This document shows positions 50,201-53,599 of a stretch of 64,000 nucleotides of DNA, piece after piece. A model generated the notes under the pieces. It worked only from the letters and a program-made list of their open reading frames with translations. It was not told the origin of the DNA and did not search any database. This DNA is from Gymnothorax reevesii (lineage: Eukaryota > Chordata > Actinopteri > Anguilliformes > Muraenidae): contig CM056592.1 in NCBI GenBank assembly GCA_029721435.1, positions 32,561,611-32,625,610 of the forward strand, given 5' to 3'. The position numbers and the translations under genes were made by a program. Within the stretch, counting starts at the first letter, position 1. The number at the start of each line of letters is the position of its first letter.

Positions 50201-52986
50201 CTGTGCGGCTGGAGGAGGCGGAGCAGCTGGCCCTGAAGGGCGGCAAAAAAATCATTCAGAAGCTGGAGGGGAAGGTAAAAACTCAACACAGAGAAACACA
50301 AAACACCAGAATATAACCTATAAATACCAAACGAGCTGCCACATCTCTGGAATACAACCGCAACAATCCCTATAAGCCGCCATGTACCTCTAGAATACAA
50401 CCGATATAAAACCATACAACCTGCCAGATAATTCTAGAATACAAATAAAATTTAAAAAAAGACAAGGAGGGCAATTTAGTACTAGACAGAAACAATTAAT
50501 AACAAGGCAATCAGAGATAGCAGACCTGGCCCCAGCCACGGGCTGACAGACAGACTGACAGACACACACATACTCACACACACACACACACACACACAGA
50601 CATGATCATTGCTTAACTTGGCCCCCTAGGGGAGGGGCCAGGTAATAAAGATATGTGGTCAGCAGGTGATTGTAAGCATGATTTGGTACAAAATCAGCAC
50701 AGGCTCGGTTCTTCAGCAGCGAAGATGGTCGCCAATTTGCCCACAGTTGCGTGAGAGAATCATCGAAAGGTTCAAAAACAATGTTCCTCATGGAAAGATA
50801 GGATGGGATTTAGATATTTCACCATCTATAGTGTATAATATAGTTTAAAAGAGTTAAGGAATCATCAGGAATTTCTACGCCTAAAGCGAAACGCGCATAT
50901 TCACGTCTTTGCATTGACTTTGATTCGTTTCGCGTCCGGCGTGGAAGCGGCTTTATTCCGATGGTTCTGTCCTCCTTGCAGGTGAAGGAACTGGAGTTGG
51001 ATCTGGACACGGAGCAGAAGAGGCACGCGGAAACGACGAAGACCCTTCGGAAGAACGAGCGCCGTCTGAAGGAGCTCCTGTTCCAGTCGGAGGAGGATCA
51101 GAAGAATCACCAGCGAATGCAGGAGCTGGTCGAGAGGCTGCAGACCAAAATGAAGGCCTACAAGAGACAAGTGGAGGAGGCGGTATGACTCTCCAAACTC
51201 AACCCTGTCGCACGCTGTTGTGGTGGAAATTCTTATTTCATAGTGTGTACCTCCTGAACTGTAGGTGTCGCTGTTTATATAAGGATTTACTTACTGTAAC
51301 CTTCCCTTTTACTCTTTGTTCACTGTAACTCCTCCCCTCCTGTTGTGAATAAGATCTGGGGTCACCCCTGTTTCTAGGAGGTCTCCACCAAGGACTTTTG
51401 TCTGTAAAGGTGTGGCTTCCCGTGCACGTATAAACTAATATCAACTGCCTTTGACTGAGTGTGTTATTACTTATTGCTTACAATACTTAAAAATACACAA
51501 CGCAGAAGGGGAAATCCCCCACACTGTCGATGCCGGTGTGTTCCGAAATGACTTAATAACGACCATATTTATTTCGGTAATGACGGGCTTTTTCTCCGGT
51601 AGAGCAGAAAATAGAGCGAGCACGCTGACAGAAGCCTTCCAAACATGTCGTGCACTGCCTGTCCAAAAAAATTAAAAAGTTGCGCACTGTAATATTTTTT
51701 TGAGCCACCTTTAGCTTTGATCACGGCACACGTTTATAGTGGTATTGTTTCGACAATCACAGGCAACATCGCAACATTTATTTCCAACCAGATTTGCATG
51801 CATATTTGGCTGAGATTTATTGAGGATGGGAGAGCCAGACCACTGTTAAGCCTCTCCAGTTCATCCCAGAGACTTTCAGCTTATTAAGGCCCAGACTCTG
51901 AGGTGGACAATTCATGTGTGAAAATGATTCCTCGTGCTCAATGAACCACTCTTTCTCATTTTGAGCCCGATGATTCTTTGCATACCATCCTGGAATATGC
52001 CTGCGCCATCAGGGATTAAAAAGTCCATCGATGGGTTACCACGAGACACGGTTATTTAAGGAATGAGTCAGGATTAAAGAGTTATTGCTAGCTGAAGCAT
52101 TTTCATCACTGCAATAATGACTCAATCATAGGCACCTGAGTATTTGCTCATATAATCCAAACGGCTTCTTTTTTGGACGGGCAATGTATTACCCACTCAA
52201 TCCTAAAACAAACAGCACATGAAAATTCTCATTTACCATCTTGAATTTCTTAAATGTTGTTCTCATCAAAGACATTGATTTGGAGTAAGATAATATTGTC
52301 GCTGTTATTGTTCTTTGCTTCTGTTACCTGACAGGAGGAGCAGGCAAACATGAATCTGGCTAAGTACAGGAAGACAGTCCACGAGTTAGACGATGCTGAG
52401 GAGCGGGCGGACATTGCTGAGTCAGCACTCACCAAGATCAGAACCAAGAACCGAGGGAGTTTTGGGAAGGGCTATTCCTCCGTAAGTGCCGTTGTGCCTC
52501 CTGATTATTACACGGGTCATGTGGTGCAGTCATGTGGTGTAGTCATTCACTCACTATGCAAGTAAATTGAGAATAGGAGGAGGTTTAGTTCTTTTTATTT
52601 GCTCTAAATCAAGATATAAGCTCAAATGTAATAGTGCAAGTACTGCTGTGATAGCACAGTTCAGTATACAGGGATATTAGCATAGTGAATATTTTCTGAA
52701 GCATATAAGTGACACAGTTGTCATTTTTGTCTGCATTATTTTGATGTTTTGATGTATTTTGCCGCCATCAAATTCATCAGTTGTTTTGTTTTCTGCCTTT
52801 ATTCTGATTGGTTCTACGTCTCATTACCCGCAGGGTTACAGCACTCCATTTCCTAGTGTGGCCAGGTCACCCAGTTCAGCAGGATCAGAGGGCAGAGGAG
52901 AAAAGATCATCAACGATGATGATGATGCCGTTAGTTCTCTCATCCCTGCCTATCTCAACTCACTGAAGAAGCTCATGATCGACTAA
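2308..52986 (+). CDS. Striated-muscle-type myosin heavy chain, rod portion (22 spliced exons, 5' partial)
   Basis: The join of 22 exons (2308-2535, 6091-6195, 10620-10706, 11447-11592, 12980-13070, 28060-28116, 31664-31750, 32373-32618, 33730-33847, 34905-35032, 35976-36172, 37330-37462, 38241-38457, 38815-38951, 43141-43244, 43802-43994, 47938-48141, 49890-50015, 50104-50274, 50982-51182, 52335-52481, 52834-52986) is open throughout and encodes 1091 residues. It is a heptad-repeat coiled coil that aligns colinearly, without net indel, with the sarcomeric myosin rod from about human MYH7 residue 894. In the family this rod dimerises and packs into thick filaments. Three of the four known skip residues keep their identity (Glu492, Glu689, Gly914); the first, Thr1188 in MYH7, is Leu295 here. 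The motor domain and neck lie before the window. The last ~60 residues are a non-helical extension longer than in typical sarcomeric isoforms. The paralogue is uncertain; a MYH16- or MYH15-like identity is possible but unproven. Confidence 0.93.
2562..2826. repeat. 53-bp minisatellite, 5 units, each with a hairpin
   Basis: Five direct repeats start at 2562, 2615, 2668, 2721 and 2774, exactly 53 bp apart. Each unit holds an inverted repeat (agaagtatg ... catacttct) around a short spacer, then a stretch ending tgctcagac. Since 53 is not a multiple of 3, all three forward frames are open across it, giving spurious ORFs. The array lies in the intron 26 bp behind the exon 1 donor. Confidence 0.93.
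2827..5580. other. Intron 1 body, no gene found
   Basis: AT-rich intronic sequence. I see no exon, no clean terminal repeats and no long repeat array here. The short open frames in it have no recognisable domain. Confidence 0.5.
5590..5845 (+). mobile_element. 3' end of an RTE-type LINE or derived SINE
   Basis: The stretch reads like the 3' tail of fish RTE-family retroposons: cctccgcca, a pyrimidine-poor body, ttactttttgagctatgctgttaac, then (aaac)n and a terminal ggtgaaaacat...ccttggcagaggta. The tail places it on the + strand. A related end in the opposite orientation lies at 55773-56060. Confidence 0.6.
6091..6195 (+). CDS. Myosin rod exon 2
   Basis: Residues 77-111, phase 0 at both ends; acceptor tcctcctcag, donor gtaagg. 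VRKLSEEL aligns with VKNLTEEM of MYH7. A second AG at 6096-6097 is rejected because starting at 6098 would shift the frame and break the alignment. Confidence 0.92.
6196..7860. other. Intron 2, first part, nothing recognised
   Basis: AT-rich intronic sequence without an exon or repeat that I can name. The open frame on the minus strand at 6869-7153 has no known domain and is taken as chance. Confidence 0.5.
7870..8357 (-). mobile_element. tRNA-derived SINE
   Basis: Read on the minus strand, the element opens at about 8357 with a tRNA-like head: tggctcacacggttaagg resembles an A box and gggttcgagcc is a B box. A body of about 400 bp follows, ending in a poly(A) seen here as the T-run at 7870-7883. 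A ctatc+T(n) string on both sides (7865 and 8358) is a probable target duplication. I cannot name the SINE family. Confidence 0.75.
8640..9800 (-). pseudogene. Tc1/mariner transposase relic
   Basis: On the minus strand, fragments in shifting frames match Tc1-like transposases: [12 protein letters not shown] (helix-turn-helix region, near 9310), [10 protein letters not shown] (first catalytic Asp, near 9158), KVSVRHG (near 9040) and [13 protein letters not shown] (near 8850). Frameshifts and stops are many, so the copy is dead. It lies in myosin intron 2, antisense to the gene. The ends are not defined. Confidence 0.72.
9801..10619. other. Intron 2, last part, nothing recognised
   Basis: No exon or nameable repeat is seen up to the exon 3 acceptor. 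Two open frames of 98 and 62 codons near 9943-10431 lack any recognisable domain. Confidence 0.45.
10620..10706 (+). CDS. Myosin rod exon 3
   Basis: Residues 112-140, phase 0 at both ends; acceptor gactcag, donor gtgagt. [19 protein letters not shown] aligns with the DDLQAEEDKVNTLTKAK stretch of sarcomeric rods. Confidence 0.92.
11106..11139. repeat. (CTA)n microsatellite
   Basis: About ten cta/act trinucleotide units in the intron between exons 3 and 4. Confidence 0.9.
11447..11592 (+). CDS. Myosin rod exon 4
   Basis: Residues 141-188 plus two bases of codon 189 (phase 2 at the 3' end); acceptor tttcag, donor gtgaga. [12 protein letters not shown] and RRRLEGD match LEQEKKVRMDL and KRKLEGD. 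The 146-nt length equals a sarcomeric MYH exon size that I recall for this position. Confidence 0.93.
12980..13070 (+). CDS. Myosin rod exon 5
   Basis: Completes codon 189 and ends at 219; acceptor ctgcag, donor gtgagg. [18 protein letters not shown] aligns with KDFELNALNARIEDEQAL. Its 91 nt again equals the sarcomeric exon length that I recall. The following intron is about 15 kb, by far the longest in the window. Confidence 0.93.
13442..13480. repeat. (CA)n microsatellite
   Basis: About 19 CA units just before a terminal-inverted-repeat element. Confidence 0.95.
13493..13854. mobile_element. Tc1/mariner-like MITE, ~360 bp
   Basis: The left end (ggcaggccgaaactttt, then ccctcagattt) and right end (aaatctgagccctaaacttttggcctgtt) are inverted copies over about 34 bp. 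There is no coding sequence between them. The ends resemble non-autonomous Tc1/mariner elements; the assignment is by style only. Confidence 0.65.
13858..15306. mobile_element. 1.45-kb element with CACTG terminal inverted repeats
   Basis: The left end starts cactgatctatatagaataa and the right end at 15306 is its inverted copy; similarity fades over ~100 bp (tatgccca is shared near 13960 and 15230). The interior has no open transposase. CACTG ends fit CACTA/EnSpm-type elements, but I cannot confirm a 3-bp target duplication. Confidence 0.65.
15312..15425. repeat. Compound (GT)n(TA)n microsatellite
   Basis: GT-rich for ~40 bp, then about 37 uninterrupted TA units. The TA tract gives artefactual IY/YI-repeat open frames on both strands. 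Confidence 0.97.
15550..15850. mobile_element. Foldback element, ~300 bp
   Basis: Arms at about 15550-15690 and 15715-15850 are inverted copies (caacattatcagg at one end, cctgataatgttg at the other; tttctttactcag..ggttggaag against its complement). The spacer is short and AT-rich. No coding content. Confidence 0.75.
16450..16830 (-). pseudogene. Tc1-like transposase N-terminal relic
   Basis: The minus-strand frame contains [20 protein letters not shown], the helix-turn-helix part common to one fish Tc1 family, with an upstream piece resembling the [11 protein letters not shown] start in a broken frame. The catalytic domain is missing. The surrounding 16240-17000 is probably the same element. 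Confidence 0.7.
18575..18658. repeat. (GT)n microsatellite
   Basis: About 80 bp of GT with a few interruptions. Confidence 0.95.
18756..21415. mobile_element. 2.66-kb TTAA-flanked element
   Basis: The left end ttaaaggggacctaa and the right end ttaggtcccctttaa are inverted copies that start and end in TTAA. The inside has no intact transposase but does contain a diverged direct repeat of ~130 bp (near 19640-19770 and 20303-20445, sharing gaccgtaagttccgt and gcttatgtggagctagcgaa). TTAA flanks occur in piggyBac- and Kolobok-type transposons; which of these it is cannot be told. Confidence 0.7.
22040..22859 (-). mobile_element. Tc1-like element, internally deleted
   Basis: Ends acagtgctatgaaaaagtgtt and gcaaatactgttccacagcactgt form the terminal inverted repeats of a widespread fish Tc1-type family. 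The inside retains scraps on the minus strand (for example aacactgacctttactgaggcaag in the helix-turn-helix region), without a usable frame. A 3' end of the same family is at 45660-45945. Confidence 0.7.
24179..24392. mobile_element. TTAA-flanked MITE with internal palindrome, copy A (214 bp)
   Basis: Starts ttaaccctcagagcgct and ends agcgctcttagggttaa. A near-perfect palindrome occupies 24236-24329 (gctgttgaagacctatcatg against catgataggttttcaacagc), with an inner gagctcccctgcgg loop. It has the same 214-bp length as copy B at 59871. TTAA CCCT ends are piggyBac-like. Confidence 0.85.
25350..25880. repeat. Complex ATT/AGT trinucleotide microsatellite, ~530 bp
   Basis: Interspersed att and agt/gta units with occasional agc and tgg changes. 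It creates long V/T/N-rich open frames on both strands (the largest 164 codons) that are not genes. Confidence 0.95.
27999..28042. repeat. (CT)n tract upstream of exon 6
   Basis: About 22 CT units, followed by more pyrimidines up to the acceptor at 28059. It may serve as an exceptionally long polypyrimidine tract for exon 6. Confidence 0.9.
28060..28116 (+). CDS. Myosin rod exon 6 (57 nt micro-exon)
   Basis: Residues 220-238, phase 0 at both ends; acceptor cccttgtag, donor gtgtgt. [19 protein letters not shown] matches [19 protein letters not shown]. Only 19 codons, isolated between a 15-kb and a 3.5-kb intron. Confidence 0.92.
28117..30725. other. Intron 6, nothing recognised
   Basis: No myosin exon or clear repeat. 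The 150-codon open frame at 29700-30152 has no domain, no homology I recognise and no splice context; I treat it as chance. Confidence 0.45.
30726..30902. mobile_element. 177-bp MITE
   Basis: Left end acactgtaaaaaaa and right end gtttttttacagtgt are inverted copies, and the middle is also partly palindromic. There is no coding content. This is a common type of short fish element. Confidence 0.65.
31664..31750 (+). CDS. Myosin rod exon 7
   Basis: Residues 239-267, phase 0 at both ends; acceptor ctcgcag, donor gtgcgc. [15 protein letters not shown] and RLEEAGGAT are highly conserved sarcomeric rod segments. Confidence 0.93.
32373..32618 (+). CDS. Myosin rod exon 8
   Basis: Residues 268-349, phase 0 at both ends; acceptor ggtggcag, donor gtcagc. 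[15 protein letters not shown] and [12 protein letters not shown] are diagnostic. The first skip residue (Thr1188 in MYH7) aligns with Leu295. Very GC-rich. Confidence 0.94.
33305..33515. repeat. Dispersed fish repeat fragment
   Basis: Contains gggctgcaggaaggggctgg, ctatcccagcatgcat and tctttggactgtgggag, a combination common in dispersed fish retroposon-like repeats. No ends or coding part are seen. Confidence 0.5.
33730..33847 (+). CDS. Myosin rod exon 9
   Basis: Residues 350-388 plus one base of codon 389; acceptor tcattacag, donor gtgatt. It is less conserved than its neighbours ([19 protein letters not shown]), but the length keeps the coiled-coil register. Confidence 0.88.
34905..35032 (+). 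CDS. Myosin rod exon 10
   Basis: Completes codon 389 and ends at 431; acceptor cctctccag, donor gtacgg. [12 protein letters not shown] and [11 protein letters not shown] match TENGELSRQLDE and DLKRQLEEEVK. A GTGAAG six bases upstream is a possible but weaker donor. Confidence 0.93.
35277..35715. repeat. Two-unit repeat (period ~159 bp) with nuclear-receptor half-sites
   Basis: After a (gtcc)n tract, two similar units begin at about 35331 (gtctggggcataact) and 35490 (gtccggagcataact). Both contain tcaaggtca; the first also holds a perfect AGGTCA-a-AGGTCA direct repeat at 35458-35470. It looks like a dispersed retroposon-like repeat in intron 10. Whether any site binds a receptor is unknown. 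Confidence 0.7.
35976..36172 (+). CDS. Myosin rod exon 11
   Basis: Residues 432-496 plus two bases of codon 497; acceptor ctcggcag, donor gtacgg. [18 protein letters not shown] and [11 protein letters not shown] are strongly sarcomeric. The second skip residue is Glu492. The 197-nt length equals the sarcomeric exon size that I recall. Confidence 0.94.
36190..36360. repeat. CA-rich tract behind exon 11
   Basis: Imperfect CA repeats for about 170 bp beginning roughly 20 bp after the donor. Confidence 0.85.
36772..36835. repeat. (GT)n microsatellite
   Basis: About 30 GT units in intron 11. Confidence 0.93.
36945..37140. repeat. Degenerate CCCTAA-like (telomere-type) array
   Basis: Repeated variants of ccctaacc, ccctattctaa and acccttaccctaacc over ~190 bp. 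This looks like a decayed interstitial telomere-like minisatellite. The following gtgaggaccggcc..tccccactctgtagg resembles the end of a common fish repeat. Confidence 0.8.
37330..37462 (+). CDS. Myosin rod exon 12
   Basis: Completes codon 497 and ends at 541; acceptor gtgtttcag, donor gtagga. [16 protein letters not shown] and [12 protein letters not shown] match the sarcomeric rod. The exon end is shifted relative to the usual sarcomeric exon here. Confidence 0.93.
37571..37949 (+). mobile_element. Solo LTR (379 bp) with 5-bp target duplication
   Basis: Begins tgtcatgg and ends ccatcaca, so the ends are short inverted repeats of TG...CA form. It is flanked by ATAGG on both sides (37566-37570 and 37950-37954). 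A ctatttaatc stretch near 37660 could be the TATA-like box, which suggests + orientation. No internal retroelement sequence is present, as expected after LTR-LTR recombination. Lies in myosin intron 12. Confidence 0.8.
38241..38457 (+). CDS. Myosin rod exon 13
   Basis: Residues 542-613 plus one base of codon 614; acceptor cgtgtccag, donor gtaagc. LLDKKQK, CQKESRQ and [15 protein letters not shown] match LDKKQR, SQKEARS and TELFKLKNAYEESLE. Confidence 0.93.
38815..38951 (+). CDS. Myosin rod exon 14
   Basis: Completes codon 614 and ends at 659; acceptor tatttcag, donor gtacgg. [19 protein letters not shown] and LEESEAALE match EEISDLTEQL, GKTIHELEK and LEEAEASLE. Confidence 0.93.
39007..39709. 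mobile_element. 703-bp hAT-type foldback element with 8-bp target duplication
   Basis: Starts cagggccggcgctag and ends ctaggtgagcaccggccctg. Arms of about 290 bp (39007-39300 and 39415-39709) are inverted copies of each other. The flanks agcgcaag (38999-39006) and agcacaag (39710-39717) make an 8-bp duplication with one mismatch, the hAT signature. No transposase is present. Confidence 0.87.
39948..40022. repeat. Degenerate CCCTAA-like array
   Basis: About 75 bp of cctaacc, ccctaatcc and accctaacccc variants, similar to 36945-37140. Confidence 0.75.
40443..40984. mobile_element. Tc1/mariner non-autonomous element (542 bp)
   Basis: Ends tacactgcccggccaaaaaa and ttttttggccgggcagtgta are perfect inverted copies ending in TA. 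Inside are only end-proximal parts of a Tc1 element (gtttcagctggcaat; aatcaaagctacaggggtt). The same family occurs at 46983-47646. Confidence 0.85.
40985..41395 (+). pseudogene. Tc1 transposase C-terminal relic
   Basis: Around 41150 the + frame gives [17 protein letters not shown], the typical end of Tc1-like DDE domains (NPIE-LW-), followed by a degenerate stretch and a terminus-like ttttttggcagggcagtgt at 41365-41388. It abuts the preceding element. Confidence 0.65.
43011..43107. mobile_element. hAT-like short MITE (~97 bp)
   Basis: Left end cgggggtggctaaccctgg and right end caagggttagccaccgctg are inverted copies around ctggagatccagag. This is a common short fish hAT-type element. It ends about 33 bp before the exon 15 acceptor. 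Confidence 0.72.
43141..43244 (+). CDS. Myosin rod exon 15
   Basis: Residues 660-693 plus two bases of codon 694; acceptor gctcgcag, donor gtgaca. [15 protein letters not shown] aligns with EGKILRAQLEFNQIK. The third skip residue is Glu689. Confidence 0.92.
43802..43994 (+). CDS. Myosin rod exon 16
   Basis: Completes codon 694 and ends at 758; acceptor ttctcag, donor gtggga. [12 protein letters not shown] and [15 protein letters not shown] match sarcomeric rods. Together exons 15 and 16 sum to 297 nt. Confidence 0.93.
45203..45248. repeat. (TA)n microsatellite
   Basis: About 23 TA units inside the hAT relic. Confidence 0.93.
45660..45945 (+). mobile_element. 3' end of a Tc1-like element nested in a hAT relic
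   Basis: The sequence ggtggcacaaccagttattagg encodes the end of a Tc1-type transposase; it is followed by aattactttttcacagcggg and a terminal gcaaacactttttcactgcac. Same family as 22040-22859. The 5' part is missing. Confidence 0.68.
45942..45981. repeat. (TA)n microsatellite
   Basis: About 20 TA units directly behind the Tc1 terminus, perhaps expanded from the TA target site. Confidence 0.9.
46983..47646. mobile_element. Tc1/mariner non-autonomous element, second copy, carrying an insertion
   Basis: Related along its length to 40443-40984 (tggatcattattgcagtgat; aatcaaagctacagggg), with diverged ends gctcgtccaaaaaaa and tttttttggatgggcgac. It is interrupted at 47131-47277 by another repeat. 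Confidence 0.75.
47131..47277. mobile_element. 147-bp repeat R2, copy 1, inserted in a Tc1 element
   Basis: Starts ggcaatcagagatagc, contains cctggccccagccacggg, a (CA)n tract and acatgatcattgcttaac, and ends in a ggggaggggactgg stretch. It is nearly identical to 50506-50645. The host Tc1 copy flanks it on both sides, so it is a nested insertion. Confidence 0.82.
47938..48141 (+). CDS. Myosin rod exon 17
   Basis: Residues 759-826, phase 0 at both ends; acceptor ctggcag, donor gtctgt. [16 protein letters not shown] matches DLKENIAIVERRNNLL, and [13 protein letters not shown] matches ERSRKLAEQELIE. The 204-nt length equals the sarcomeric exon that I recall. The donor gtctgt is weak and a 51-bp minisatellite begins just behind it. 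Confidence 0.93.
48150..49498. repeat. ~51-bp minisatellite, about 26 units, behind exon 17
   Basis: Twenty-six copies of cctatag(t) recur at a mean spacing of ~51 bp from about 48222 to 49492. Each unit is a CT-run, gctctcacctatag, tgtcattacggcc and agatctacgcc. Units differ in CT number (49-53 bp) and in a few bases. The open frames across it ([14 protein letters not shown] repeats) are artefacts. It fills most of intron 17. Confidence 0.96.
49890..50015 (+). CDS. Myosin rod exon 18
   Basis: Residues 827-868, phase 0 at both ends; acceptor ttgtgacag, donor gtatag. [11 protein letters not shown] and NDKAKKA match KKKMDADLSQL and EEKAKKA. The 126-nt length is as in sarcomeric genes. The next intron is only 88 bp. 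Confidence 0.93.
50104..50274 (+). CDS. Myosin rod exon 19
   Basis: Residues 869-925, phase 0 at both ends; acceptor ttcgccag, donor gtaaaa. [10 protein letters not shown] and LALKGGKK match AEELKKEQDT and IALKGGKK. The fourth skip residue, Gly1807 in MYH7, is kept as Gly914. The 171-nt length is as in sarcomeric genes. Confidence 0.94.
50506..50645. mobile_element. Repeat R2, copy 2 (140 bp)
   Basis: Near-identical to 47131-47277 outside the CA tract. Here cctggcccc near the start and ggggccagg at the end are inverted copies, which suggests a small terminal-inverted-repeat element. Lies in intron 19. Confidence 0.8.
50655..50880 (+). pseudogene. Tc1-like transposase helix-turn-helix relic
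   Basis: The + frame gives [12 protein letters not shown], then [18 protein letters not shown], the N-terminal DNA-binding region of Tc1-like transposases. The reading frame stops after this and no catalytic part follows. It is in intron 19, directly after repeat R2. Confidence 0.68.
50982..51182 (+). CDS. Myosin rod exon 20
   Basis: Residues 926-992, phase 0 at both ends; acceptor ccttgcag, donor gtatga. [19 protein letters not shown] and [12 protein letters not shown] correspond to the assembly-competence region near the sarcomeric C-terminus. Its 201 nt equals the sum of the two exons (105+96) that I recall in most sarcomeric genes, so one intron is absent. Confidence 0.94.
51655..52190 (-). 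mobile_element. Internally deleted Tc1-type element
   Basis: Ends tgcctgtccaaaaaaatt and cttcttttttggacgggcaa are diverged inverted copies. Inside, antisense remnants of a common fish Tc1 family are seen (ttagctttgatcacggcac; ccactctttctcattttgag). Sits in intron 20. Confidence 0.78.
52335..52481 (+). CDS. Myosin rod exon 21 (end of coiled coil)
   Basis: Residues 993-1041, phase 0 at both ends; acceptor cctgacag, donor gtaagt. NMNLAKYRK and [15 protein letters not shown] are near-universal sarcomeric sequences. The helix breaks at about RTKNRG, and GSFGKGYSS starts the non-helical tail. Read-through into the intron would add 28 residues and stop at 52565, a possible alternative end. Confidence 0.93.
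52834..52986 (+). CDS. Last exon: non-helical C-terminal extension and stop
   Basis: Residues 1042-1091 and a TAA at 52984-52986; acceptor cattacccgcag. The peptide is Ser/Pro-rich at first ([15 protein letters not shown]), then acidic (NDDDD) and finally [16 protein letters not shown]. Typical sarcomeric myosins end within about 10-20 residues of the coiled coil, so this is an addition. The intact frame and clean acceptor support it, but homology is unknown to me. It could carry a phosphorylation or targeting function; that is a guess. Confidence 0.8.
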   Translation, partial: GYSTPFPSVARSPSSAGSEGRGEKIINDDDDAVSSLIPAYLNSLKKLMID

Positions 52987-53050
52987 CACGTATACAGACA
53001 TCGCTAAACACGGGACATATCTTCAGAACAAAAAAAAACTTTCCAGATGG

Positions 53051-53056
53051 ATTAAA
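53051..53056 (+). terminator. Candidate polyadenylation signal ATTAAA
   Basis: An ATTAAA lies 64 bp after the stop, compatible with the short 3' UTRs of muscle myosin genes. A canonical AATAAA follows at 53580-53585. I cannot decide between them. Confidence 0.3.
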
Positions 53057-53261
53057 ATACAGACTTGCAAATGTTTTCAAATATTTAGTTTTTCACGTTT
53101 ACAGGAACTCCTGATATACCTATGTGGACAGATAGATTATAGTATAAATTCCACCATTTCATAAACTTGCCATGCTGTGTGCACAGTACAGTACACAAAT
53201 ACGAGATTTATGACATCATGGGCCCACTTTTGCTCGTGAAGTGCATCTGACAATACACACG

Positions 53262-53288
53262 CCCACACACACACACACACACACACAC
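53262..53288. repeat. (CA)n microsatellite
   Basis: About 13 CA units in the 3' flank. Confidence 0.85.
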
Positions 53289-53599
53289 CAATCGCTACAT
53301 CTATTCCTATTTTCTTCCAGCCACAAGGACTTGATGGTGTTTTTCAGCCTGTGCAACATATCATCAGGTGGAGAGATCAATATTGAGGGGGTAATTATAT
53401 TTCGGGGGATGTTTTTCATGTAAGTTTGACGCCACCAGTAAGAGTGTCATTTAAATGAGCTCGCGCAAGGCGATGTTTGGTATCTTTCCGATACACACAG
53501 CATAGTTCACATATGACTCGCAAAGCCAAGTCCAGCCTGGGTAGCAAGTTATTTCTAATGTCATCAGAAGGAGCCGACAAATAAAATAATGTGTCCATA

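Noticed and set aside
52482..52565. Read-through end of exon 21 as the main C-terminus
   Set aside because: gtaagt at 52482 is a strong donor and the downstream exon is open with a good acceptor; kept only as a possible alternative.
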